Source: Kiritimatiellales bacterium (lineage in GTDB: Bacteria; Verrucomicrobiota; Kiritimatiellia; Kiritimatiellales; Pontiellaceae). From it: a stretch of 34,849 bases of DNA. Shown in pieces: positions 26,292-34,089 of the stretch (position 1 is the stretch's first letter; every line of letters begins with the position of its first letter). Location: NCBI GenBank assembly GCA_003230915.1, contig QIHI01000057.1, forward strand, positions 1 through 34,849. Reading direction: 5' to 3'. The notes beneath the pieces are model-generated. The model was not told the DNA's origin, did no database searches, and saw only the letters and a list, made by a program, of their open reading frames with translations. The position numbers and the translations under genes are program-made.

Positions 26292-28580
26292 CTAGAAACT
26301 GTGCCCGATCAGGAAGTTGAAACGGCCTTTGCCATCGTGCGACTGCTCGTCGTAAGTGATCGGCCAGGCATAGTCGAGGCTCAGCGGGAATCCGGGAAGA
26401 TCAAGCCGAATACCGACACCCCAGTTATCGTTGTAGCTGTCGGTATCGAAGTCCAGCGAATCTATATTCACTACCCCCCAGTCATAGAAGGCAGCACCTC
26501 GCACTTTGCTCCAGATCGGAACGGTGTATTCGACCGTGAAGTAGGCCGAACTATTTCCGCCAATCGGTTCGCCATTGATATCTTTTGGACCCACATCGCG
26601 AAACTCAAAGCCGCGGAGCGTGGAGGATCCGCCAAGGAACAGGCGGTCAAAAATCGGGACAAATTCACTGTCACCAAAATAGTCCACCGACTCGATCTGA
26701 CCTCGGAAATTCAAAACGGTGTCGCCGATCAGTGCCCAATACTGTCCCGTCCGGATTTTCGCCCCATAGATGTCGGTTTCGGCTCCGAGCGGTCCGCCGG
26801 CGAAGTAGGGCTGGATGGTCGTCCTGTTTCCGCGGGTGGGGCTGAAAAACCGGTCGCGCGTATCACGCGACCAAGTAAAGTCCAGCCCACTCTTCAAACG
26901 CTTGCCCTCTTCGGCCCTGATAGCGTCCGAAGCCGAATTTTGCACATCGAACACCTCGAACTGCTCCAGGGTGTAGGCGAGCGTTCCCCGCGTAAAACGT
27001 GAAATCGGCTTGCCGAGCGACAGCCGCATTCCGTTATTTTTCTGGTCGTATTCATCGGAAAAAAAGCGGGCTTCACGATGAAAAAGATCGATTCCAAAGG
27101 AAAGTTTGCGATCAAGAAACCACGGTTCGACGAAAGAAATTTCGACGTCGTTGCGCTGCGCGCCCAGTTGCAGTCGGATCTTAAACTTTTGACCGGCCCC
27201 GATGGGCGGCCAAGTTTTCCAGTTAAAGTTTCCTTGCGATAGCTCGATATAGCCAACAAGCGAGTCGATGCTGGAGAAACCAACCCCCGCGGAAAACTGT
27301 CCGGTCGGCTTTTCCTTTACCTGCACATTGAGGTCGTATTGGTCGCCCTCGCCGGTAGGTTCGGGATTGCTGGTGACCACTTCGAAAAAGTTCAGGTTGC
27401 GCAGGCGGTTTTCGGAGGTTTTGACACGGCTAGAGTTGTACTTGTCGCCGGGATAGATGACCAGCTCGCGGCGAATGACTTTGTCCATCGTCCGCTCGTT
27501 ACCCATGATGTTGACCTTGTTAATGTAGCCAATAGCGCCTTCGGTGACGTCGTAGCGTATATCCACCATTCCGGTTTCTGCATTGGCATCGTAAACTGGG
27601 TTCACCCGGGTGCGGATGTACCCACGGTTGCCGTAGAAAGTCCGAATACTTTCGCTGCCGGCCTCGGCGGCATCTAAGGCGGCAATATCACCCCTGCCCA
27701 AACGAATACTGCGCCGCAGCTCCTGTTCTTCAAAGGTTTCCATGCCGGCTATCATAATCTTCCCGACTCGGTAGCGCTGACCCTCATCGATAGAGAAAAG
27801 CAACTTGGATTTTTTTGGGTTCTCGTCGTCAAACTGAGGATCGGAAACCTGTACATCGAGAAAGCCTGCATTCATGTAGAGCGTTTGAATGGAGAAAACA
27901 TCCATATCCACATTTTCGGGTTTATACTTTCCCGCACCGGTAATGAAAGAGTACCACTTCTTCTGTTTTTGCTGCATCACCTTGCGCAACACCTTATCTT
28001 CCACAAGATCGTTACCCTCGAAAACAATCTTCCTGATTCCCAACTTCCGGCCTTCCTTGATCTTGAAGATAACATCCACCGTACCGAGCCGATCATCCGA
28101 TCGAGTGACCCACTCAACCTGGGTATCGGGGTACCAGAAATCACGATAGGCCACCTTGATTTTGGCAGCGGCCTGAGCGAAGGCGGCATCGTCGGCAAAC
28201 TGTCCGAGGGTCAGCTCCGACTTCTTGCGAACCTTTTTGTTTTGCATCTTATCCGCCCCGGAAATCTCGATGCGGCGCAACTTCTGTTTTGAGACCACGG
28301 TATAAACGAGGATCACGCCGTCAGGATCGACATCCATCCGGGCATTAACGTAGGAAAAGCGCCCCGACTCGCGCATGCGGTTCACATCGACCGCAATCGA
28401 AGAGAGAATAATATCTCGGTCAGACACCTGTTCGCCCACCTTAAAGGAGGTGAAAGCAACGACCGAACTTATGTCATAAGCCTCGCCCACCTGATTGACG
28501 ATCTGGATATCCTTGATGGTTTCCGCCGAGGCTGCCAAACCCATAAAAACGGCAAGCAGGGTGAACACTGGTTTTTTCAT
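26292..28580 (-). CDS. bamA: Outer-membrane protein assembly factor BamA
   Basis: Inserts beta-barrel proteins into the outer membrane. 762 residues: a Sec signal peptide (about 19 residues ending ASA), a row of POTRA domains (about residues 20-420, for example RIEISGADKMQNKKVRKKSE, IRKIVFEGNDLVEDKVLRKV, GKIMIAGMETFEEQELRRSI, INKVNIMGNERTMDKVIRRE), then the 16-strand barrel containing the conserved FDRLFLGGSSTLRGFEFRDVGP lid-lock motif, ending with a terminal Phe (LIGHSF) as outer-membrane proteins require. The ATG at 28580 is chosen for the signal peptide; GAGG lies eight bases upstream. It follows dnaB by 22 bp, an unusual partner; skp, lpxD and fabZ, the common neighbours, are absent. Confidence 0.96.
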   Translation of the reverse strand: MKKPVFTLLAVFMGLAASAETIKDIQIVNQVGEAYDISSVVAFTSFKVGEQVSDRDIILSSIAVDVNRMRESGRFSYVNARMDVDPDGVILVYTVVSKQKLRRIEISGADKMQNKKVRKKSELTLGQFADDAAFAQAAAKIKVAYRDFWYPDTQVEWVTRSDDRLGTVDVIFKIKEGRKLGIRKIVFEGNDLVEDKVLRKVMQQKQKKWYSFITGAGKYKPENVDMDVFSIQTLYMNAGFLDVQVSDPQFDDENPKKSKLLFSIDEGQRYRVGKIMIAGMETFEEQELRRSIRLGRGDIAALDAAEAGSESIRTFYGNRGYIRTRVNPVYDANAETGMVDIRYDVTEGAIGYINKVNIMGNERTMDKVIRRELVIYPGDKYNSSRVKTSENRLRNLNFFEVVTSNPEPTGEGDQYDLNVQVKEKPTGQFSAGVGFSSIDSLVGYIELSQGNFNWKTWPPIGAGQKFKIRLQLGAQRNDVEISFVEPWFLDRKLSFGIDLFHREARFFSDEYDQKNNGMRLSLGKPISRFTRGTLAYTLEQFEVFDVQNSASDAIRAEEGKRLKSGLDFTWSRDTRDRFFSPTRGNRTTIQPYFAGGPLGAETDIYGAKIRTGQYWALIGDTVLNFRGQIESVDYFGDSEFVPIFDRLFLGGSSTLRGFEFRDVGPKDINGEPIGGNSSAYFTVEYTVPIWSKVRGAAFYDWGVVNIDSLDFDTDSYNDNWGVGIRLDLPGFPLSLDYAWPITYDEQSHDGKGRFNFLIGHSF

Positions 28581-28602
28581 GAAGGGTTCCTCAGGTTGGA
28601 AA

Positions 28603-29991
28603 TTAGTAGTCGGACGGAACGGTATCGTCGTCGCGCGGGTCACGGGATTCGAAGCGGGTATATTCCTTAATGAAGCTCATCGGAACATCCCCGGTCTCGC
28701 CGTGACGGAACTTGGCCACATCGACAATGGCCAGATTATCGTCGTTGCGTTCATCACCGTGTTTATAGTAGCTCGGACGATACAACAAGAGTACGACATC
28801 GGCATCCTGCTCGATCGCGCCGGAATCGCGCAGGTCGGATAGTTTTGGAATATTATCTCCCCGCCCTTCCGTTGCACGACTAAGCTGGCTGAGTACGATG
28901 ACGGGGATATCCAGCTCTTTAGCCATCGCCTTGATGGCTCCGGAAATAGCCATGGTTTCACGCTGGCGGCCATCTTTGGCAAACTTGGTGTAATTCATCA
29001 GCTGGAGATAGTCGATGATGATAAGTTCGACTCCATGGCGGCTCTTCATGCGGCGGGCGCGAGAACGCAGTTCGACGGCTTCAAGGCCGGGCGTGTCATC
29101 GATATAGATATCGGCCTTGGACAAGCGATCAACCGCACGCGCTAGATCGCCATGATCCTGAGTAGTCATTCGCTTATGAACGGCCTGCATCGAAACCCGA
29201 GCATTCGAAAAGAGCATACGCCGAACGAGCTGCTCGCGGGACATTTCCAAACTAAAAATACCGACTGGAACCCCTTTATTCTCTTTCGCGAGTACTCCCA
29301 GCGCAGCGTGTTCGGCAATATTCATTGCCAACGAGGTCTTGCCCATGGCCGGGCGGGCAGCAAGTACGATCATGTCGGTCTTGGCCAGACCGCGTAGACG
29401 TTCGTTCAAACCCTTGTAACCGGTTGTAATCCCATGGTCGATGTCGCTAGGGTCTTTGTTGATCTCGGTAAAGACGTGCTTGATCGACTCTTTCCAATCG
29501 GCAATCTTATCGTTGCCGTGGCTGCCAAGCTCAAAGAGAGAGGACTCAGCTTGACTGACGAGCAGTGCGGCATCCTCTTCACCCTTGTAGGCGGAATCGG
29601 TTACTTCATTCGAGTGTTCGATCAGTCGGCGGTAGAGGTTTTTTTCCTGGACGATGTCGCAATAGAATTCGACGTGCGCGGGAACCAGCGTGCTCTCCTG
29701 AAGCTGGACGAGATAGTCGTAGCCACCCACCTTCTCGAGGGCGCTGTGATCCTTAAGCCATTCGGCAATGGTGATGGCATCCATGGCCTGATTGGCCTGG
29801 CTCATATCCACCATTTGCTCAAAAAGCGCCTGATGGCGGCGATCGTAAAACGAATCGCTACCTAGGCGCTTTGCAAGGCATTTATCTATGGCACTGGCCG
29901 GGTCGAGCAGGATGGATCCAAGAACCCCGCGCTCGGCTTCTTCGCTGTGCGGGAGGATTCGAAGTCCTGCTCCTAGACCCTCTGGAATCAT
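28603..29991 (-). CDS. dnaB: Replicative DNA helicase
   Basis: Hexameric 5'-3' helicase that unwinds the chromosome ahead of the replisome. 462 residues: N-terminal primase-interacting domain starting LRILPHSEEAERGVLGSILLD, a linker, then the RecA-like domain with Walker A AARPAMGKTSLAMN (about 211-224), IFSLEMSREQL, Walker B IIIDYLQLM, VLSQLSRATEGR and DLRDSGAIEQDADVVLLLYRP. No intein is visible. The ATG overlaps the rplI stop by four bases (ATGA), matching the conserved rpsF-ssb-rpsR-rplI-dnaB order. Confidence 0.98.
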   Translation of the reverse strand: MIPEGLGAGLRILPHSEEAERGVLGSILLDPASAIDKCLAKRLGSDSFYDRRHQALFEQMVDMSQANQAMDAITIAEWLKDHSALEKVGGYDYLVQLQESTLVPAHVEFYCDIVQEKNLYRRLIEHSNEVTDSAYKGEEDAALLVSQAESSLFELGSHGNDKIADWKESIKHVFTEINKDPSDIDHGITTGYKGLNERLRGLAKTDMIVLAARPAMGKTSLAMNIAEHAALGVLAKENKGVPVGIFSLEMSREQLVRRMLFSNARVSMQAVHKRMTTQDHGDLARAVDRLSKADIYIDDTPGLEAVELRSRARRMKSRHGVELIIIDYLQLMNYTKFAKDGRQRETMAISGAIKAMAKELDIPVIVLSQLSRATEGRGDNIPKLSDLRDSGAIEQDADVVLLLYRPSYYKHGDERNDDNLAIVDVAKFRHGETGDVPMSFIKEYTRFESRDPRDDDTVPSDY

Positions 29992-30440
29992 TTCTCTTCT
30001 ACAATCCAGACCTTGAGCGTACCGGTGACTTCCGCGTGCAGTTTAAGAGCAACATCGAAAACGCCAAGTTCGTGTAGCGGTGTGGCTAGGTTGACCTTAG
30101 CTTTGTCCAACTTCAACCCCTGTTCGGCTAGCTTCTCCAGAATTTGGGGAACGCTAACGGAACCGAATAGCTGTCCATTTTCGCCCACTTTAACGGCGAT
30201 GGTGCACTCGACCCCGTCGATTTTCTTAGCCAGCTCCTCAGCCGCACCTTTTTCCTTTTGCAGTTGAGCCAAGCGCTCGGTGCGCTTTTTCTCAACCTGA
30301 CGTTTTTTCCCTTCGGTCACCTGAGTGGCGATTCCTCTGGGGAAAAGAAAGTTGCGGGCATAGCCGTCGGCAACCTTTACGATATCACCTTCAATACCAA
30401 GACCTTCAACCTGATCCATCAATAAGACTTCAGTAGCCAT
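29988..30440 (-). CDS. rplI: 50S ribosomal protein L9
   Basis: 150 residues, normal for L9. The N-terminal domain reads VLLMDQVEGLGIEGDIVKVADGYARNFLFPRGIA, followed by the long connecting helix rich in Lys, Glu and Ala and the C-terminal rRNA-binding domain (LFGSVSVPQILEKLAEQG). GGAAGGA precedes the ATG. It sits between rpsR (17-bp gap) and dnaB (four-base overlap). Confidence 0.98.
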   Translation of the reverse strand: MATEVLLMDQVEGLGIEGDIVKVADGYARNFLFPRGIATQVTEGKKRQVEKKRTERLAQLQKEKGAAEELAKKIDGVECTIAVKVGENGQLFGSVSVPQILEKLAEQGLKLDKAKVNLATPLHELGVFDVALKLHAEVTGTLKVWIVEEK

Positions 30441-30457
30441 AATTCGTTCCTTCCTGC

Positions 30458-30673
30458 TTAGCGGATAAGACCCACAACCCGCGCACGGCGGATGGCTCGT
30501 TTGATCTGGCGTTGTTGTTGGGCATTGGTACCCAACAGACGGCGGCTCAGAATCTTGCCTCGGTCAGTCATGAACTTCTTGAGAAGCTCCGCATCTTTAT
30601 AATCAATTTTCTCGACTCCCTTGAGGAGTTCGGGATCACGTTTATACTCATCTCTATCTCTACTGCGACGCAT
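30458..30673 (-). CDS. rpsR: 30S ribosomal protein S18
   Basis: 71-residue protein that binds with S6 to the 30S platform. The [23 protein letters not shown] segment and the [22 protein letters not shown] end are the S18 hallmarks. No CxxC zinc knuckle is present, so it is the zinc-independent form. AAGGATG is eight bases before the ATG. Confidence 0.98.
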   Translation of the reverse strand: MRRSRDRDEYKRDPELLKGVEKIDYKDAELLKKFMTDRGKILSRRLLGTNAQQQRQIKRAIRRARVVGLIR

Positions 30674-30692
30674 AATTTACATCCTTTTTCTA

Positions 30693-31136
30693 TTAAAATG
30701 GCACATCATCGTCATCGGCTATTTCCGATGCCGGAGCAGCTGGCACTGTATTTCCCGCGGGGGATTCCGATCTCGTCGGTGCAGCCGCATATTCGGTGTC
30801 CTTGCCCGGAGTCCCCAAAAACTGAACACGATCGGCACGGATGCGCAGTTTACTACGTTTCTCGCCCTGCTGATTTTCCCATTGATCCAACTGCAGGCGG
30901 CCTTCCACAAAAACTGGGGAACCTTTATGCAGGTATTCGGAGGCCGTTTCGGCCTGCCTTCCCCACACCACCACGTCCACATAGCAGACTTGCTCAATGG
31001 TTTCGCCGGCCTTGTTCTTAAAACTTTCGTTCACCGCCAAACCAAGATCTGAAACAGCCGTTCCCGACGGCGTATACCGGATTTCCGGATTACGCGTCAG
31101 GTTGCCCATTAACAAGACTCGGTTATAGCTGGCCAT
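30693..31136 (-). CDS. ssb: Single-stranded DNA-binding protein
   Basis: 147 residues: OB fold beginning ASYNRVLLMGNLTRNPEIRYT, with VSDLGLAVNE, VDVVVWGRQAE and VFVEGRLQLDQWE. A disordered Ala/Pro-rich linker follows, then the acidic tip ending DDDDVPF that recruits repair and replication proteins. The ATG at 31136 lies four bases after the rpsF stop. Its place between rpsF and rpsR is the classic arrangement, in which SSB is co-made with S6 and S18. Confidence 0.98.
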   Translation of the reverse strand: MASYNRVLLMGNLTRNPEIRYTPSGTAVSDLGLAVNESFKNKAGETIEQVCYVDVVVWGRQAETASEYLHKGSPVFVEGRLQLDQWENQQGEKRSKLRIRADRVQFLGTPGKDTEYAAAPTRSESPAGNTVPAAPASEIADDDDVPF

Positions 31137-31140
31137 ACGA

Positions 31141-31452
31141 CTAATCCTCCTGCGCGGCTTCCACTTCTTCAGCCACAACAAGCTGCGAGCGGAACACATC
31201 GGTCGCGAGCCTCAGACGCTTCTTGAACGCATCAACTTTTGTGCCTTGGAGGCTGATCATCATGACCACATAGAATCCCGATTTCTGCTTCTTGAGCGGG
31301 CGCGCAAAATTCTTTTTTCCAATCCGAGTGGTGCTCTCGAGCACACCGCCCAAACCTTCGAGTTCTTCTTTTACGCGGTTGATCGCCATCTCGAGGTGAT
31401 CCTCGTCGAGCGTCTCCGGAAAGATGAACAATCCTTCATACAATGTCTTCAA
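31141..31452 (-). CDS. rpsF: 30S ribosomal protein S6 (TTG start)
   Basis: 103 residues. YEGLFIFPETLDEDHLEMAINRVKEEL and RIGKKNFARPLKKQKSGFYVVMMI show the S6 fold; the acidic tail EEVEAAQED is common. The first codon is TTG at 31452, chosen because AAGGAG lies seven bases upstream; no ATG or GTG fits and the N-terminus would otherwise lose strand one. Some bacteria autoregulate this operon through an S6:S18 leader; no such element was clearly recognised here. Confidence 0.95.
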   Translation of the reverse strand: MKTLYEGLFIFPETLDEDHLEMAINRVKEELEGLGGVLESTTRIGKKNFARPLKKQKSGFYVVMMISLQGTKVDAFKKRLRLATDVFRSQLVVAEEVEAAQED

Positions 31453-31467
31453 TGGTTTTCTCCTTAC

Positions 31468-32043
31468 TTATCCTGTCTTCGACTGATTGAACGTATTCAT
31501 CGTCCGTTCAGTTCCGATGGAAAAGATGCTTTCTACCGCATCGGCGGCCCGTCCGACAACCTTTTCCAACCCTAAACTCTCTTCTTCGGCAAAGTCGCCC
31601 AACACAAACTCAATCATATCGGCTCCTATCGGCCTCGGGCCAATGCCCACCCGCACTCGCGGGAAGGCCTTCGTCTGCACCCACTCGAGCACCGACTTCA
31701 TGCCGTTATGACTTCCGCCCGAGCCCTTTCCTCGTACCCGGATGTCGCCGAATTCCAAGTCGACATCGTCGTAGATCACCACCGTATCAGCAGCGACCGC
31801 GCGCCATTTCTTCATCGCGCCCCAAACCGCTTTACCGCTGCGGTTCATATAGGTCGTCGGTTCCAGCAACCGTGCTTCATTTTCTCCAATGCTGCACTTC
31901 GCCTGCCGCGCTGGGAACCAAAACATTTTCTTGAGTTCCACACCCTGCCGGAGTGCTAACTCCTCCACCACCATGAAACCAATATTGTGGCGGGAGCGGG
32001 CATATTCTTTCCCGGGATTTCCCAGTCCAACGACCAGCTTCAA
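31468..32043 (-). CDS. pth: Peptidyl-tRNA hydrolase (TTG start)
   Basis: Recycles tRNA from prematurely released peptidyl-tRNA. 191 residues. The start KLVVGLGNPGKEYARSRHNIGFM contains the catalytic His (about 19) after the NPG motif; the LEPTTYMNRSGKAV block, VIYDDVDLEFGDIRVRGKGSGGSHNGMKS and FPRVRVGIGP follow in the normal order. The first codon is TTG at 32043 with GGGAGGAG five bases upstream; the next Met lies beyond the catalytic His, so the TTG start is required. It lies between rplY and rpsF with 30- and 15-bp gaps. Confidence 0.97.
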   Translation of the reverse strand: MKLVVGLGNPGKEYARSRHNIGFMVVEELALRQGVELKKMFWFPARQAKCSIGENEARLLEPTTYMNRSGKAVWGAMKKWRAVAADTVVIYDDVDLEFGDIRVRGKGSGGSHNGMKSVLEWVQTKAFPRVRVGIGPRPIGADMIEFVLGDFAEEESLGLEKVVGRAADAVESIFSIGTERTMNTFNQSKTG

Positions 32044-32073
32044 AATTACTCCTCCCGGAACAAAAAACTGCTC

Positions 32074-32718
32074 CTACTCAGCCTCTTCGTCGGCCTTCTT
32101 CTCGTTAATCACTTCCGGCTCGGCACTAGCGTCGGCCAGCTCTTCTTCCGGCTCTTCTTCCACACGTGGTGCGGCAACGGATGCCACGATGGCACCGCCT
32201 TCGAGCGTGGTCGTGAATGTACTGCCCAAATTAAGATCGGAAACGTGCAGTACATCGCCGATGCTCATTTCGGAAACATCGACTTCAATGGATTCCACCA
32301 GATTACGCGGCAGGCATTCAACCGAAATCGAGTGCATCACTTGATCCATAACCCCACCCTCTTTCACGCCGTCGGCCTCACCCACGAGTTCCAGCAGGAT
32401 GTCCACTTGAATGGCTTGTCCGGCAATGATTTTAAGCAGATCAACGTGTATCGCATTTCCGCTCACCGGATGGCGCTGAACATCCTTCACCAGCACCGAA
32501 ATATCTCCAGTACCGTCCAAGGCAATCTCGGTAATCAAGGTTTCGCTGGCGTGATGGTGTAGCAACTGCTCAAAAGCGTGCGTTTCGAGTTGAATGGCGG
32601 TGGCTTCCTTGCCCTCGCCATAAATCACAGCCGGAAGGTTCCCGGTTTTGCGCAGGCGACGTGAATTGGACGACCCTTGCAGGTCTCTCTTCTTTGCAAT
32701 CAACTTCGTGTCTTCCAT
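32074..32718 (-). CDS. rplY: 50S ribosomal protein L25/Ctc
   Basis: 214 residues, the long CTC form: an N-terminal 5S rRNA-binding domain (LIAKKRDLQGSSNSRRLRKTGNLPAVIYGEGKE, DISVLVKDVQRHPVSGNAIHVDLLKI), then a TL5-like beta domain (VDILLELVGEADGVKEGGVMDQ, SISVECLPRNLVESIEVDVSEMSIGDVLHVSDL) and an acidic Glu/Ala-rich tail (about 185-214). AGGAGAG before the ATG is strong. prs ends 18 bp upstream and pth begins 30 bp downstream, as in many bacteria. Confidence 0.97.
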   Translation of the reverse strand: MEDTKLIAKKRDLQGSSNSRRLRKTGNLPAVIYGEGKEATAIQLETHAFEQLLHHHASETLITEIALDGTGDISVLVKDVQRHPVSGNAIHVDLLKIIAGQAIQVDILLELVGEADGVKEGGVMDQVMHSISVECLPRNLVESIEVDVSEMSIGDVLHVSDLNLGSTFTTTLEGGAIVASVAAPRVEEEPEEELADASAEPEVINEKKADEEAE

Positions 32719-32736
32719 GGGTTCTCTCCTATATGA

Positions 32737-33663
32737 TCAAATTTTGAACAGCGAACTGACCGACTGGTCGTTATGGATTCGGCAAATTGCTTCTGCCAGC
32801 GTGTCGGCCACCGATAACACCGTAACATCAAAGCCTTCCCACTTACGCTGAGGAACACTATCCGTTGTCACAAGTTCATCAATCGGCGACTCCTTGAGCC
32901 GCTCAATTCCTTTTCCCGTTAGCAATGAGTGACTCACTGCGGCGCGGATCGATTTTGCGCCGGCTTTTTTTAGTAGTCCGGCGGCGGCCGACAACGTGCC
33001 GGCCGTCGAAGTCATGTCGTCCACCAACAACGTGTTGCAGCCCTCGACATCTCCGACCAGATGATTGGCCTCCACGTCCGTGGCACTCTTACGTTGCTTA
33101 CCCACCACCGCAATACCCGCATTGAGCATCTTGGAATAGGCATCCGCCATCTTCAAACCGCCGGCATCTGGCGAAACAACCACCAAATTATCCAACTCCA
33201 GCGTGCGTAGGTATTTCACTATCACGGGCGAAGCATAGAGGTGATCCACGGGGATATCGAAAAATCCTTGAATCTGCTGGGCGTGTAGATCCAGGCACAA
33301 CACCCGGCTTGCGCCAGCGGCAACCAGCAGGTTGGCCACCAGCTTGGCCGTGATCGGAACGCGCGGCTGGTCTTTTCGATCCTGACGTGCATAGCCATAA
33401 TACGGTAGAACCGCTGTGATTCGGTTGGCCGATGCGCGTTTCGCGGCATCGATCATGATCAGCAACTCCATCAGGTAATCATTCGGCTTCACCGCCACCG
33501 ATTGCACGATAAATAGATCATCGCCCCGCACATTATCCATCAGCTTGACGAAAATCTCGCCATCCGGGAAGCGCGTGATGTCCACATCGCACAGCTCGAC
33601 TCCTGCGGAAGACGCAATGCGCTCCGCCAAGTCTCGATGTCCTGTTCCAGAAATAATCTTCAT
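32737..33663 (-). CDS. prs: Ribose-phosphate pyrophosphokinase (PRPP synthetase)
   Basis: Makes PRPP from ribose 5-phosphate and ATP for nucleotide, histidine and tryptophan synthesis. 308 residues. Visible: KIISGTGHRDLAERIA, RFPDGEIFVKLMDNVRGDD, LPYYGYARQDRKDQPRVPITAKLVANLL (ATP site), DLHAQQIQGFFDIPVDHL, VVSPDAGGLKMADAYSKML, the catalytic GKQRKSATDVEANHLVGDVEG loop and the PRPP loop LLVDDMTSTAGTL (more usually VDDMIDTAGT). The ATG at 33663 lies 16 bp after the tRNA-Gln 3' end, and the longer frame begins at TTG 33678. No clear ribosome site is visible. It is the first protein gene of the tRNA-led run. Confidence 0.97.
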   Translation of the reverse strand: MKIISGTGHRDLAERIASSAGVELCDVDITRFPDGEIFVKLMDNVRGDDLFIVQSVAVKPNDYLMELLIMIDAAKRASANRITAVLPYYGYARQDRKDQPRVPITAKLVANLLVAAGASRVLCLDLHAQQIQGFFDIPVDHLYASPVIVKYLRTLELDNLVVVSPDAGGLKMADAYSKMLNAGIAVVGKQRKSATDVEANHLVGDVEGCNTLLVDDMTSTAGTLSAAAGLLKKAGAKSIRAAVSHSLLTGKGIERLKESPIDELVTTDSVPQRKWEGFDVTVLSVADTLAEAICRIHNDQSVSSLFKI

Positions 33664-33679
33664 AACACTACTATTCAAG

Positions 33680-33753
33680 TGGTTGCCCGACCAGGGTTCG
33701 AACCTGGACCCTGTGAGTCAAAGTCACATGTGCTTCCATTACACTATCGGGCA
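33680..33753 (-). tRNA. tRNA-Gln (TTG)
   Basis: A 74-base cloverleaf on the minus strand: acceptor TGCCCGA/TCGGGCA, D-stem GTGT/GCAC, anticodon stem TGTGA/TCACA around CTTTGAC with anticodon TTG, variable loop GGGT, T-stem CCAGG/CCTGG around TTCGAAC, discriminator A and encoded CCA. It lies 16 bp before prs and shares a promoter with it. Its wobble U is a known SelU substrate class. Confidence 0.96.
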
Positions 33754-33820
33754 AACAAAATCGCCGCTGGCGAGTCATTCCATAAAGGAAAGCTTCCAAC
33801 GGTTTACAAAAGAGCGCGAC

Positions 33821-33849
33821 ACCATAGGAAGGAGGCGAAGGGAAGTCAA
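33821..33849 (-). promoter_or_regulatory. Promoter of the tRNA-Gln/prs/ribosomal/dnaB/bamA run
   Basis: On the minus strand TTGACT (33849-33844) and TATGGT (33826-33821) are 17 bp apart, five and four matches to consensus. The start site would be about 60 bp before tRNA-Gln. It is the only convincing promoter seen upstream of that run; the spacings between genes downstream are all 30 bp or less. Confidence 0.6.
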
Positions 33850-33879
33850 GCCGCCAAATCGAAGTTTCATGCCGAGATA

Positions 33880-33945
33880 GACTGTAAATTAAAACGCCCA
33901 CTTTGGGGGAATAGTACCTCATGCCAAAATAATCCTTCCTGGTTC
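33880..33945 (-). pseudogene. Relic of the RHS-repeat core C-terminal motif
   Basis: Minus-strand codons read K-D-Y-F-G-M-R-Y-Y-S-P-K-V-G (about 33937 to 33896), the consensus at the end of the RHS core (YFGxRYYSPxxGRFIxRDP). After VG the frame slips by one base: the next bases would give R-F if one base were restored, then the homology decays. No open gene surrounds it. It is probably the far end of the same RHS gene whose start is at 34736, split by IS256 debris and deletion. Confidence 0.65.
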
Positions 33946-33990
33946 GTGTAACAGCTCCTCTGTAATTTCAATTTAGCTCTGAGGGCGGTA

Positions 33991-34036
33991 AGCCCGAAAG
34001 GGCTTCCAATCCCTCCTTATTAGGAGGGATTGGAAG
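33991..34036. repeat. Two back-to-back hairpins
   Basis: AGCCC-GAAA-GGGCT (33991-34004), a stem closed by a GNRA-type loop, is followed at once by a perfect 15-bp inverted repeat (34003-34017 with 34022-34036) around the loop TATT. The two share two bases. The region between tRNA-Gln and 34090 (336 bp) holds only this, the RHS scrap and the promoter; no gene is seen. It could be a REP-like palindrome, an IS end or a terminator-like relic; no other copy is visible in the window. Confidence 0.7.
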
Positions 34037-34089
34037 CGGCGCGTTAGTTCAGCACTTCTTTAATTCACCACAAAGAAAGAGGGCGCTGA

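Noticed and set aside
26301-27002. Plus-strand open frame across the bamA barrel
   Set aside because: Shadow of a well-supported gene; no recognisable motifs.
31137-31500. S6:S18-type autoregulatory RNA leader near rpsF
   Set aside because: No convincing conserved stem with the needed bulge was recognised; the region is mostly coding.
33680-33753. tRNA-Gln as an integration site for the neighbouring mobile debris
   Set aside because: The debris is on the 5' side of the tRNA and no duplicated tRNA 3' end or integrase gene was found; integration normally uses the 3' half.
33671-33922. Possible 83-codon gene beginning MRYYSPKVG on the minus strand
   Set aside because: Only the first nine residues resemble a known motif (RHS core end); the rest is decayed and runs through the tRNA-Gln gene and its promoter.
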